Positions 43,438 to 52,367 of a stretch of 64,000 nt of DNA are shown here, one piece after another; position 1 is the first letter of the stretch, and each line of letters opens with the position of its first letter. The notes beneath the pieces are model-generated. The model did not search any database and was not told the origin of the DNA. It was given only the letters and a program-made list of their open reading frames with translations. The stretch spans positions 558,001 to 622,000 of the forward strand of contig NZ_FNOH01000002.1 of NCBI RefSeq assembly GCF_900106535.1. Reading direction: 5' to 3'. Both the position numbers and the translations under genes were made by a program. The stretch is from Myxococcus xanthus. GTDB taxonomy: Bacteria > Myxococcota > Myxococcia > Myxococcales > Myxococcaceae.

Positions 43438-44784
43438 ATGGGTTCAATGGAGGAGGACGCCCCGGAGGTGTCGGCCGCCCTGCTGGAGGGCATCCGAGCC
43501 GCCGCGCTCCCCGTGTCGGGCCGCGCTTCGGACCTGGACCCGCTCATCGAGAGCATCGGTGATGCGCGGTTCGTCCTGCTGGGCGAGGCCACACACGGGA
43601 CACACGAGTTCTACCAGGCACGCGCCACCCTCACCCGCCGCCTCATCGCCGAGCAGGGCTTCCACGCGCTGGTGGTGGAGGCCGACTGGCCGGCCGCCCT
43701 CCGTGTCGACGCGTTCGTGCGGGGTAACGGGCAGGACGCGACGGCCGCTGGCGCCCTGGGCAACTTCCAGCGATTCCCGCGGTGGATGTGGCGCAACCGG
43801 GAGATGGAGGAGCTGGTCACCTGGATGCGTGCCCACAACGCCACGGTTCCGCCGGAGCAGCGGGCGGGCTTCTACGGCATGGACCTGTACAGCCTTCACG
43901 ACTCCATGCGGGAGGTGGTGGCCTGGTTGGACACGGTGGACCCGGATGCCGCGCAGCGGGCCCGCGAGCGCTACGCCTGCTTCGACCACTTCGGCCCCGA
44001 GCCCCACGTCTATGGCCAGTCCACCACGTCGGGGCAGGCGGACTCGTGCGAGGAGCAGGTCTGGGCCCAGTTCGTGGAGTTGCAGCGGCGGAGGACTCGG
44101 GGGCCCGAGGACGCGGACGCCCGCTTCCACGCCGAGCAGAACGCCCGGCTCGTCGCCAACGCGGAGGCGTACTACCGCGCCGTGTATGCGGGCCGGCACG
44201 AAGGCTGGAACCTGCGTGACACGCACATGGCGGACACGGTGGACGCGCTCGCGGCGCACCTGTCACGCAGCGGTCCACCGGCCCGGTTGGTCATCTGGGC
44301 GCACAACTCCCACCTGGGTGATGCCCGCGCCACGCAGATGGGTGACCAGGGGGAGCTCAACGTGGGCCAGCTCCTTCGCGAGCGGCACGGCGCGGCCACC
44401 TACAACGTGGGCTTCACCACGTACACGGGCGTGGTCATCGCCGCGCACGAATGGGACGAGCCCGGCCTGCGACGCCGCATCCAGCCCGCCATGTCCGGCA
44501 GCTACGAGCGCCTGTTCCACGACGTGGGAATGCCCGCGTTCCTGCTGCGCATGGCCGAGCTGGGCGAAGCGGCGGGCGGCCTGCATGAGCGCCGCCTGGA
44601 GCGCGCCATCGGCGTGGTGTACGCGCCGCGCACCGAGCGGTGGAGCCACTACTTCCACGCGAACCTGCCCGCGCAGTTCGACGCGGTGCTGCACTACGAC
44701 GAGACGCGGGCATTGCGCCCGTTGGACTCGGATGCCGGGCACGGGGAAGAGGACGCGCCTGACACGTATCCCTTCGGGTTGTGA
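43438..44784 (+). CDS. Erythromycin-esterase-family protein
   Basis: 448 aa. ATG 43438 follows GTGAGG. Matches the erythromycin esterase/succinoglycan family: FVLLGEATHGTHEFYQARA, VVEADWPAALRVDAFVRG, GMDLYSLHDSM and a VIWAHNSHLGDARATQM segment with the conserved His residues (H in THGTHEF and HNSH). True Ere enzymes hydrolyse macrolide lactones; most members act on unknown esters. It is cytoplasmic. Resistance to erythromycin cannot be assumed. Confidence 0.88.
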   Translation: MGSMEEDAPEVSAALLEGIRAAALPVSGRASDLDPLIESIGDARFVLLGEATHGTHEFYQARATLTRRLIAEQGFHALVVEADWPAALRVDAFVRGNGQDATAAGALGNFQRFPRWMWRNREMEELVTWMRAHNATVPPEQRAGFYGMDLYSLHDSMREVVAWLDTVDPDAAQRARERYACFDHFGPEPHVYGQSTTSGQADSCEEQVWAQFVELQRRRTRGPEDADARFHAEQNARLVANAEAYYRAVYAGRHEGWNLRDTHMADTVDALAAHLSRSGPPARLVIWAHNSHLGDARATQMGDQGELNVGQLLRERHGAATYNVGFTTYTGVVIAAHEWDEPGLRRRIQPAMSGSYERLFHDVGMPAFLLRMAELGEAAGGLHERRLERAIGVVYAPRTERWSHYFHANLPAQFDAVLHYDETRALRPLDSDAGHGEEDAPDTYPFGL

Positions 44785-44789
44785 GGAGA

Positions 44790-45371
44790 CTAGTTCGCCT
44801 GAGCGGGCGCCCTCTCCTTGATGGGCGGCGTCTGCGGCGAGGGCACCTTCGCCGGCGGCGCCCTCCAGGTCGAGGACTTCCCGGGCGTCTTCTGGCTCCG
44901 GGCCAGTTCCCGCTCGATGCGCCGCTTCACCTCCGGCAGCACGTCGTTGGGGATGGGGATGGAGAGGTTGTACTGGGCAATCTTCCAGGTGCCGGCGTCC
45001 TTCACCAGCACGCCGCTGCCGCGGCTGGGGCCCAGGTTGGGCGTATCCAACGCCTCGTCGAACCAGGCCACCGCGCCATCCTTCGAGAGGAAGATGTGGC
45101 GTGACGTCGCCTTGAAGTTCCAGGCCTTGCCCTTGGAGAAGTACGGCTTCGCCCAGGCGCGGAATTCATCACGGGTCCAACGCTCGGTGGCGTCGGTGCC
45201 CAGGTACACCGCGTCGTCGGTGAAGTGGCCGAAGTAGCGCGCCTCGTCCGCGGCGGCGGCGGCCTGGTGCCAGTCATCCAGCACGGCGGTGATGGCTGCC
45301 TTCGAGTCGGCGGGGGCCGTGTTCGCGGGAGCGGAGGCGAGCACGAAGAGCAGCAAGGAAACGGTGGGCAC
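44790..45371 (-). CDS. Exported NTF2-like (DUF4440/SnoaL-type) protein
   Basis: 193 aa from GTG 45371, which follows a GAGG site and starts a signal peptide (VPTVSLLLFVLASAPANTA). The mature part has the NTF2 fold: ITAVLDDWHQAAAAADEARYFGHFTDDAVYLGTD, then RHIFLSKDGAVAWFDEALDT and TWKIAQYNLSIPIP. Such cone-shaped domains bind or transform small molecules. It ends in a Lys/Pro-rich tail. Periplasmic, ligand unknown. It is convergent with the preceding gene, 5 bp apart, and divergent from an alpha/beta hydrolase. Confidence 0.78.
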   Translation of the reverse strand: MPTVSLLLFVLASAPANTAPADSKAAITAVLDDWHQAAAAADEARYFGHFTDDAVYLGTDATERWTRDEFRAWAKPYFSKGKAWNFKATSRHIFLSKDGAVAWFDEALDTPNLGPSRGSGVLVKDAGTWKIAQYNLSIPIPNDVLPEVKRRIERELARSQKTPGKSSTWRAPPAKVPSPQTPPIKERAPAQAN

Positions 45372-45466
45372 GCGGAAGACCTCGTCAGGCAGGGCGTTCA
45401 AGGTATGAAGCGGCACGGCCCGCCCCGCGTCAAGGCGAACGGGGTGGAGAGAAAGGCACGAATCGC

Positions 45467-46240
45467 ATGGTCCTCGAGAGTTTCCTGGTGGGTGAGGGCG
45501 ATGTGCCCACGGTGATGCTGCACGGCTTCCTGGGCACGGGGCGCAATCTGCGCTCACTGGCGGCGGCGTGGAGCGCGGCGGACCCGAGCCGGCGCATCCT
45601 CTTGCCAGACCTCACCGGACACGGGACGTCCCCTGCGCTGCCAGCGAACTCGGACCTCTACAGCATGGCCCGGGACGTGGTGGACACGGCGCGTGCGCAG
45701 GGCTTCCAGGGTCCGTTCGACTGGGTGGGGCATTCGCTTGGAGGACGGGTGACGCTCGCGGCAAGCCTCAATGTCCCGGAGGCCGTCCGGAGCGTGTCGC
45801 TGCTGGACATCGCACCGGGGCCTGTCCCGGGAGACTTGTCGGAGAGTGGCAAGGTGCTGGGCATCCTTCTCCAGGCACCGGCTCAGGCGGAGAACCGCCG
45901 GGCGATGCGCGCGGAGCTCACGGGCCGCGGCTTGTCGGAGCCGCTGGCGGACTGGCTGCTGATGAACCTGGTGACGGAGGAGAGCGGCGTGCGCTGGCGC
46001 TTCGACCGGCAGGGACTGGCGGGCCTGCACTCGCGCGTGAATGACACAGACCTGTGGACAGCGGTGGAGCGCAAGGACCGGCCGCCGATGCGGTGCCTTC
46101 GGGGTGGCCGCTCGAAGTACGTGAGTGACGCGGACGTGGAGCGCCTGGTGGCCGCGGGCTGCCCGGTGGAGACGCTGCCGGAGGCCGGGCACTTCGTCCA
46201 CGTGGACGCGCCGCAAGCGGTGTTGGCGTGGCTGCGCTGA
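45467..46240 (+). CDS. Alpha/beta hydrolase (YbfF-like esterase)
   Basis: 257 aa, ATG 45467. Complete alpha/beta-hydrolase signature: MLHGFLGTGRNLRSLA (oxyanion loop), LPDLTGHGTS, the nucleophile elbow VGHSLGGRVTLA (Ser), and C-terminal acid/His in GHFVHVDAP. The overall length and order match YbfF-type acyl-CoA or acyl-ester hydrolases. It is cytoplasmic. Substrate unknown. It lies in a divergent pair with the NTF2-like gene and convergent with the caspase-like gene (27 bp). Confidence 0.87.
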   Translation: MVLESFLVGEGDVPTVMLHGFLGTGRNLRSLAAAWSAADPSRRILLPDLTGHGTSPALPANSDLYSMARDVVDTARAQGFQGPFDWVGHSLGGRVTLAASLNVPEAVRSVSLLDIAPGPVPGDLSESGKVLGILLQAPAQAENRRAMRAELTGRGLSEPLADWLLMNLVTEESGVRWRFDRQGLAGLHSRVNDTDLWTAVERKDRPPMRCLRGGRSKYVSDADVERLVAAGCPVETLPEAGHFVHVDAPQAVLAWLR

Positions 46241-46267
46241 GCTACTGCTGAACCTGGAGGATGCGCC

Positions 46268-48451
46268 TCAGATGCGCACGCCCAGCAGCAGGCCGGGCCA
46301 CATCCGGACGCCGCCGGGGCCGCGGCCCAGCTTCCACTGCGGCAGCCAGCTCACGTCGCGGTACTCGTCCTGGGACGACGGGTCGTACGCGTTGAGGGAC
46401 ACACCACCGAAGAGCGCGAAGCGCCGCTTGAGCTCCCACCCCAGCGTGGCGCGCATCCGGAACAGCGTGTTCTTGGGCCCCGAGCCATAGAAGTTCGGCT
46501 GCCAGCTTCCGTACGACAGGTCCACGTCCAGCGAGTAGCGGTCCGCCGCATCCAGCGGGACGTGCACGCCCAGGCCCATGTTGAGGAAGGTCCGCAGCGA
46601 GTCCTTGCCAATCCCCACGCCCGTGGTGGCCAGCACATAGACTGTCCGGCTCCCATATTTGATGCCCACCGACAGGGGCATGACGTCGTCAGCGGAGAGC
46701 TCCAGCACGAAGCGCCCCTTGCGCACGATGCTCAAGAAGCCGATGGGCACCGACACGTCATCCGCGATGTTGATGAACCCCAGTTGCACGCCGCGGACCT
46801 CGGCCGCCACGTTGATGAGGCCCACCTGCGCGCCCGCGACGTCCCCGGAGATGTTGATGAGGCCCACCTGCGCGCCCGCGAGCCGCTCCGCCAGGTTGAT
46901 GCCCACGGCCGCCTGCACGCCACGGAGGCGCGCCGCCGCGCGGTTCGCCGTGGTGCTCACCTGGAAGCCCGTGAAGTCCCGCTCGGCCATGTTGAAGACG
47001 GCGGACACCTGCCCGCCCGTCCCGCCACCGAAGGCGAGGTTGCCGCCGAACGCCGTCTGGAGACCGAAAATCTCCCCGCCCGCCACATTCGCCACGCCCG
47101 ACACCTGGAACCCCTCCACCGTCCCGTCCACCCACCCCACGCCGGCGGACACGCCCAACCCCTGAAGCTGCATCGAGCGCACGCCCAGCACACCCAGCGC
47201 CAGGTGGTTGCGCCCGACGCCCCCCCACAGCGAGGTGGTGGCCAGCGGCGGCACCAGCGACAGGTTGAAGGGCACGGAGGGCATGTCGCCGAGGACGACC
47301 GGCTCGCCGGTGGACAGGGCCTCGGCCCGCATGTCCGTCCCGCCTCGCGCCGCCGTGCGCGTGAGTGTCATGGGAACGAAGTGCTCGGCGCGCAGCTCCG
47401 AGCCCCCCTTTGGCGACACCGTCAACTCCGCTTCGAACCGCTGCGAGGGACGCTCCAGCACGACCTGATAGCGCCCCGCCTCCAGCCCCAGCGCCAGGCG
47501 CCGGCCCGCGGGCTTCTGCAGCTCCGCGACCAACTGGTTGCCCCAGTCGCGCACGAAGAGGCGGCCTTGCACGTCCTCCGCCACCGTGAGCCGCACGCGC
47601 GAGGTGCGCAGGTCCGTCAGCACCAGGTCGCCGCTACCCGCCAGTTGGATGTCATAGGCCGCGTGCTGCGGACCGCCCTGCGAGCGCTCCGTGCGCGCCA
47701 GCGTTTCATGGAAGGCGAACTGGTAGGCCTCGTGCAGGGTGACGCGGCCGTCACCGCTGGCGTCCGCCGCGCCGCGCAGGCCCGTCACCAGGAAGTGCGT
47801 GAAGAAGGACGCGCCAATGGTGTCCGACTCCTGCGCCACTTCATCCGCGGAGCTGGAGGCGAGGTACGCGTGGCCCCGCACCTGCGACGCCGCGTCCATG
47901 AGGAAGCCCGGCCGGTGCACCCCACCCTTGAAGCGCGTCACCGCGCCGGAGCCGCACGAGTCCAGAATCGCGATGCGCACGTCCACGGGCACCGCGCCCA
48001 GCCCCTGCTTCAGCGCCGCGTAGGTCAGTCGCTCACCGCGCGGCAGCAGCCCCTCCGCGTCCGAATGGCCCGAGTAGTAGAGCACCAGCTCGCTGCGAAC
48101 GCCATCTGCGGCCGCGGCCTCCACCAGCACCCGCATCCGCTCCAGCGCGCCCAGCAGGCCCTTCCGGTCCGCCTCCAGCAGCAGCACGCGGTCCGCCACC
48201 GCCACGCCGCCCAGCTCCCCCAACACGCGGGACATGGCCAGCGCATCCGAGCCCGCGTAGCGCAGCCGCTCGCGTCCCTCACCGCCCTCGCTGGAGCCCA
48301 CGAGCAGCGCGAAGCGGCGCAGCGTCACCGGGGGCTCTTCCGCCGGGGGCGGAGTGGCCGCGGCGGACACCGTGGCCCACACGCCCAGGCAGGCCGCGGC
48401 CAGCAGACCGCACCGGCGGCCCCATTCCCCAGCAGTGGTGCGTCTCATCAT
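46268..48451 (-). CDS. Secreted caspase-like (C14) protein with outer-membrane-type repeats
   Basis: 727 aa. ATG 48451 (MMRRTT) precedes a signal peptide. Residues about 45-250 form a caspase/metacaspase domain with the catalytic His129 in YYSGHSD and Cys166 in ILDSCGSG. An EF-hand-type loop DASGDGRVTLHE (230-241) lies within it, so calcium could activate it. From about residue 440 the chain has successive short beta units with the pattern G-x-Q-V-G-L-I-N (for example GAQVGLINIS and GAQVGLINVA), as in LA_2272-type surface repeats, ending in a barrel-like segment. Exported caspases are unusual. It is the last gene of a receptor-lipoprotein-caspase series. Confidence 0.82.
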   Translation of the reverse strand: MMRRTTAGEWGRRCGLLAAACLGVWATVSAAATPPPAEEPPVTLRRFALLVGSSEGGEGRERLRYAGSDALAMSRVLGELGGVAVADRVLLLEADRKGLLGALERMRVLVEAAAADGVRSELVLYYSGHSDAEGLLPRGERLTYAALKQGLGAVPVDVRIAILDSCGSGAVTRFKGGVHRPGFLMDAASQVRGHAYLASSSADEVAQESDTIGASFFTHFLVTGLRGAADASGDGRVTLHEAYQFAFHETLARTERSQGGPQHAAYDIQLAGSGDLVLTDLRTSRVRLTVAEDVQGRLFVRDWGNQLVAELQKPAGRRLALGLEAGRYQVVLERPSQRFEAELTVSPKGGSELRAEHFVPMTLTRTAARGGTDMRAEALSTGEPVVLGDMPSVPFNLSLVPPLATTSLWGGVGRNHLALGVLGVRSMQLQGLGVSAGVGWVDGTVEGFQVSGVANVAGGEIFGLQTAFGGNLAFGGGTGGQVSAVFNMAERDFTGFQVSTTANRAAARLRGVQAAVGINLAERLAGAQVGLINISGDVAGAQVGLINVAAEVRGVQLGFINIADDVSVPIGFLSIVRKGRFVLELSADDVMPLSVGIKYGSRTVYVLATTGVGIGKDSLRTFLNMGLGVHVPLDAADRYSLDVDLSYGSWQPNFYGSGPKNTLFRMRATLGWELKRRFALFGGVSLNAYDPSSQDEYRDVSWLPQWKLGRGPGGVRMWPGLLLGVRI

Positions 48452-48540
48452 CCGCGTTACACCCCACGCGTCAGGCCCGGCCCGGCCTCAAGCGAGTCCC
48501 CTCGGCATATCTCGACTGGAGGCCGGCGCGCGAGCCCGGC

Positions 48541-49461
48541 TCACGGGCTCCAGAGCGCCCGCCGCACCAACCAGGAACTGCCGCCCCGGCCGTCCCGCAC
48601 CACCGCCCAGAACGTCACCTCTTGCGCCTGCGCGCCCTCCGGCGGCTCCCACTCCGTGCGGTGCCGGCCTTCCTGCCCGCCGAAGGACGAGCCGCCCGTC
48701 TCCTGCGGCGAGAACTCGCCCAGCGTCGCGTGCCACGAAATCTCCCAGCTCTCCCGCAGCGTCACCGCCTCCAGCCGCAGCCCGGGCACCACGTACGTCT
48801 CCTGCAAGGCCACCACGTCCTCGGACGTCACCACGAAGGGCCCGGCGCCCCGAAGCTCCAGCGGCGCCTCCGCGGCCCAGGCCACGTCGTCCACGCGCAG
48901 GCCCGGAATCACCGGCTGCACGTTGGCCCGCATCCCCTCCACCGCCGGGCACCAGAAGACCATCAGCTTCTGCGCGTACACCCGCTCCTCCCCCGCCTGC
49001 GTGAAGAGGACCAGCGGCATGCGCAGGCCGCCCAGCCCCAGGTAGGGGTCCAGCGCCTGCACCCGCACCAGCAGCGGCGTGTCATCCGCCAGCGTGGCCG
49101 CGCCCGGTTGGATGCTGAGCGTCAGCTCACCGGGCGCGGTGGTGCCCTCCGCGAGCAGTACGCGGTTGGCCTCGTTCGCGCACGTCCGGTCCTCGGGGTC
49201 CGCGCACGCCCACAGCGTGTACTGGATGGGACGGCCCTCACCCGCCGGGTCCACCAGCAGCGCGCGGTATGTCACGGGCTCGGAGAGTTCATCCAGCGTC
49301 GCCGGGTTGAGCTCGCAGGCGGACGCCATGAACTCCGGCGGCTCCGTTGCGAGACCGAGCACACGGAAGTCGTGGACGCGCGAAGGCTGGTCCTCGACGT
49401 CGACACACGCGGTGGCGCCCAGCAGCAGCAACAGGCCGCCATACTCGAGCAGGGTCTTCAT
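48541..49461 (-). CDS. Lipoprotein partner of TonB-dependent receptor 2
   Basis: 306 aa. ATG 49461 lies directly after the receptor stop (49463), so the two are one operon. The lipobox is LLLGATAC. It starts FRVLGLATEPPEFM and ends VTFWAVVRDGRGGSSWLV, matching the lipoprotein at 13072-13941 at both ends. It has three or four extra Cys pairs (ASACELNPA, WACADPEDRTC, FWCPAV) likely forming disulfides. Probably a surface lipoprotein working with the receptor (inference). The caspase-like gene follows 89 bp later. Confidence 0.82.
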   Translation of the reverse strand: MKTLLEYGGLLLLLGATACVDVEDQPSRVHDFRVLGLATEPPEFMASACELNPATLDELSEPVTYRALLVDPAGEGRPIQYTLWACADPEDRTCANEANRVLLAEGTTAPGELTLSIQPGAATLADDTPLLVRVQALDPYLGLGGLRMPLVLFTQAGEERVYAQKLMVFWCPAVEGMRANVQPVIPGLRVDDVAWAAEAPLELRGAGPFVVTSEDVVALQETYVVPGLRLEAVTLRESWEISWHATLGEFSPQETGGSSFGGQEGRHRTEWEPPEGAQAQEVTFWAVVRDGRGGSSWLVRRALWSP

Positions 49462-49462
49462 C

Positions 49463-52210
49463 TCAGAAGCTTCCTTTCACACCCACCACGGGGAGGATGG
49501 GGATGCCCGGCACCTCGTACTCCCGACGGAACCGGTAGTCGTTGAAGACGAACTCGACGTTCTTCGCGTTGTAGAGGTTCTGCACGTCCAGGTAGGCCGT
49601 GAGCGTCCAGCTCTGGAACCGCCAGCTCTTGTCCACGCGCACGTCCAGCTGGTGGAAGCCGCCCGTGCGGTCGGAGAAGTAGGGACCGAACGTCGCGTTG
49701 TAGCGATTGCGGTCCGCGTCGTAGACGTCATGGCCGCTCGCCAGCGGCGTCATGGGCCGGCCGCTGGTGTAGCGGAAGCGGCCACCCAGCTCCCAGCCGT
49801 TGCCCAGCACATAGCCCGCCACCATCGTGAGGATGTGCGTCTGGTCCCAGGGGCTGAGGCCATAGGTGGAGTCGTCCGGCACGCTGCCGCCACCGAAGGC
49901 CCCTCCGCCCTGGGGCGGCGGCCCCACGCGCCCGTCCTCCGCGCGGCTGAAGGTGTACGAGAGCCAGCCGGACCACTTGTCCGTCGCGGAGGCGCGCTCC
50001 TTCTTCAGCATCACCTCCACGCCATACGCGCGGCCGATGCCGTCGTTGGAGTACGGCAGCGTGAAGACGCCGCCGCCCTCGTTGGCGACGAGCTGGCCGG
50101 GCGACACGATGTTGTTGAAGCGGCGGTTGAAGAAGCCGGTGACGTCCACGTTGAGCACGTCGGTGATGCGGTGCTCCACGCCCAGGCTGCTCTGGAACGC
50201 GCGCTGGTAGGCGAGGTCCGGGTTGCCGTAGGGCGCGGTGATGAAGCGGAACGTCTCTGGCGGCTGGCTGTAGAGGCCCAGCGAGCCCTTGAGGTTGGTG
50301 CGTGAGGTCGCCGCGTAGCGGACCCAGAGTCGCGGGTCCAGCGCCAGGTTCCGCGTGTTGCCCACCGTCTGGAGGTTGCCGCGCACGCCCGGCGTGAAGG
50401 TGAAGCGCCCCACCAGCAGGTCCGCTTCCAGGAAGAGCGCGCCGTCGAAGGCGCTCAGGGCAATCTGCTCCTCCAACTGCTGGCCCACCGGCTCGGCCCC
50501 GGGGAAGGGCACGTACTCGATGCCGCCCGGCGCGGGGAAGGACACGTCGTAGCGCTCGTGCTCGAAGACGAGGTCCAGACCCGTGCGGAGGGTGAGCGCG
50601 GAGGACAGCTCGATGCCCAGCACCTCGCGGGCGCCCAGCGTGTACGTCTTGCCCTCCTGCCGCGCGAGCCCGAAGTCGATGTTGTTGCGGTCCATGCCGA
50701 CGAAGGGCGTGAAGACGGACCACATCGCGCCCTTGCGGTAGGTCCAGTCGCCCTTCACCCGGTGGAAGTTCATGCGCGTGTCCAGCTCCAGGTCCCGCTC
50801 CGTCTCGGGGCCGGTGGACACCACGCGGAGCTGGTCATCACTGCCGAAGGCCATGATGTAGCCGGAGCTGCGCGCGCCCCCCGCCGTCACGGTTGTGTCG
50901 TCGTTGGGCGTCCCGCGCTTCGCGCCGAAGTCCACGCGCAGTTGGTAGTCCCAATAACGCGGCACCACGGAGAGCGTGCCCCCCTCCGTCTTCGGCAGGA
51001 CGGCGGGCAGAATCGCGTCGATGTACGAACGGCGGGCGGCCGCGGCCACGCTGATGCCGTCCGTAATCGGGCTCTCCAGGAAGAAGCCCGCGTCCAGCAG
51101 GTCCACCTTCACCGAGCCGTGCAGCGTGTCCGAGGCGCCCTTGCGCGTGCCCACCTCGACGATGCCGCCCACCGCGCGGCCGTACTGGCTGCCGTAACCG
51201 CCCGGGAAGAAGTCGAGCTGGTCGATGAACTCAGCGTTGACCACCGAGGGTCCGCCGAGCAGGTGGAACAGGAGGGGGATTTCGACCCCGTCCATCATCG
51301 TCGACGTCTGGCCCGGGTTCGAGCCACGCACCAGCAGCTCACCGGAGATGAAGGGCGCGCGCGCCACGCCCGGAAGCGACTGGATGACGCGGATGGGGTC
51401 GCCGAAGGAGCCCGGCGTCTTCTGCGCCTCCTCGCGAGTGATGGTGCGGCGCACCACCTCCTTCTTCGGCCGGTCGGAGCGCACCACCGTCTCCAGGCCG
51501 CCGCCCGAGGGCGCGAGGTAGAAGTTCACCTCCGTCGTCTCGTTCGCCTTCAGCTCCTCCTTCGTCTGGTAGAGCTGGAAGCCCGTGGCCACCACGCGCA
51601 CCTCGCAGGTGCCCGCGGGCACCTCGAGCGTGAAGCGGCCGTCCTCGTCGGACATCACCTCGGGCGCGTCCGCGTCGTCGCCGCAGCGCACGGTGGCGTT
51701 GGGCACGCGCGAACGGCTGCCGCGGGAGATGAGCTGACCGGTGAGCGTGGCCTTGGGCTGCTCGGCCTCCACGGCCTCGGCGCCCGCCTCCGGCTCCGGC
51801 GCGGTGAGGGTGAAGTGGTAGACATACTCCACCTGCACCGGCGCGGGCACGCCGTCGACCTCGGCGGGCGAGAAGCGGAACTGGCGCACCGCCGCGATGG
51901 CCGCCTCGTCGAAGCCGTTGCCCACCGGCTCGGTGGGCAGCACCTCGGCGACGGAGCCGTCATCCGCGATGGTGATGATGAGCCGCACGGACGCGGTGAG
52001 CCCCTGCGCGAGCGCCTCGGGCGGGTACTGCGCCTCCACCTGCTGCACCAGTTCGGGAGGCTTGGTGATGGTGGGCTGGGCCTGCGCCGCAGGTGGCGTG
52101 GCCGCGTCCGTGGGAGGCGCGCCGGCCTGGGGTGCCTGCGCGAGCACGGGCGCCGCCAGCAGGAGCGAGGCCGCGACGAGCGCGCCTCGGGCTTTCAGGG
52201 TGGAGGACAT
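49463..52210 (-). CDS. TonB-dependent receptor 2 with N-terminal TonB C-domain
   Basis: 915 aa. ATG 52210 is used; ATG 52225 (five codons longer) is possible. Domains in order: signal peptide ending VLAQA; a TonB C-domain-like segment (about 57-135: YPPEALAQGLTASVRLIITI, FDEAAIAAVRQFRFSPAEVD); a regulatory-like beta domain with VPNATVRCGDDADAPEV; plug with RGSNPGQTSTMMDGVEIPLL; and a long barrel ending in VGVKGSF. It shares all of this with receptor 1 at 13944. It sits directly downstream of tonB, so the substrate is likely imported by this dedicated Ton system. The substrate is unknown. Confidence 0.9.
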   Translation of the reverse strand: MSSTLKARGALVAASLLLAAPVLAQAPQAGAPPTDAATPPAAQAQPTITKPPELVQQVEAQYPPEALAQGLTASVRLIITIADDGSVAEVLPTEPVGNGFDEAAIAAVRQFRFSPAEVDGVPAPVQVEYVYHFTLTAPEPEAGAEAVEAEQPKATLTGQLISRGSRSRVPNATVRCGDDADAPEVMSDEDGRFTLEVPAGTCEVRVVATGFQLYQTKEELKANETTEVNFYLAPSGGGLETVVRSDRPKKEVVRRTITREEAQKTPGSFGDPIRVIQSLPGVARAPFISGELLVRGSNPGQTSTMMDGVEIPLLFHLLGGPSVVNAEFIDQLDFFPGGYGSQYGRAVGGIVEVGTRKGASDTLHGSVKVDLLDAGFFLESPITDGISVAAAARRSYIDAILPAVLPKTEGGTLSVVPRYWDYQLRVDFGAKRGTPNDDTTVTAGGARSSGYIMAFGSDDQLRVVSTGPETERDLELDTRMNFHRVKGDWTYRKGAMWSVFTPFVGMDRNNIDFGLARQEGKTYTLGAREVLGIELSSALTLRTGLDLVFEHERYDVSFPAPGGIEYVPFPGAEPVGQQLEEQIALSAFDGALFLEADLLVGRFTFTPGVRGNLQTVGNTRNLALDPRLWVRYAATSRTNLKGSLGLYSQPPETFRFITAPYGNPDLAYQRAFQSSLGVEHRITDVLNVDVTGFFNRRFNNIVSPGQLVANEGGGVFTLPYSNDGIGRAYGVEVMLKKERASATDKWSGWLSYTFSRAEDGRVGPPPQGGGAFGGGSVPDDSTYGLSPWDQTHILTMVAGYVLGNGWELGGRFRYTSGRPMTPLASGHDVYDADRNRYNATFGPYFSDRTGGFHQLDVRVDKSWRFQSWTLTAYLDVQNLYNAKNVEFVFNDYRFRREYEVPGIPILPVVGVKGSF

Positions 52211-52367
52211 GGCGTGTCCAAGCATACGGGTGAGGGGGTTGCCGCTCCCGCTGAAAGAGAGACGGAGCGATGGCGAGGTGGAATCCCGGCAATGCCCGTG
52301 GGGATGGGTACCCCTGACATGCCGGGCACGCCCGGGCTCCGCCGCTCTCCCAGCGGGAGTGGCGACA

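Noticed and set aside
46562-49045. 827-aa plus-strand open frame
   Set aside because: Shadow of the caspase-like and lipoprotein genes.
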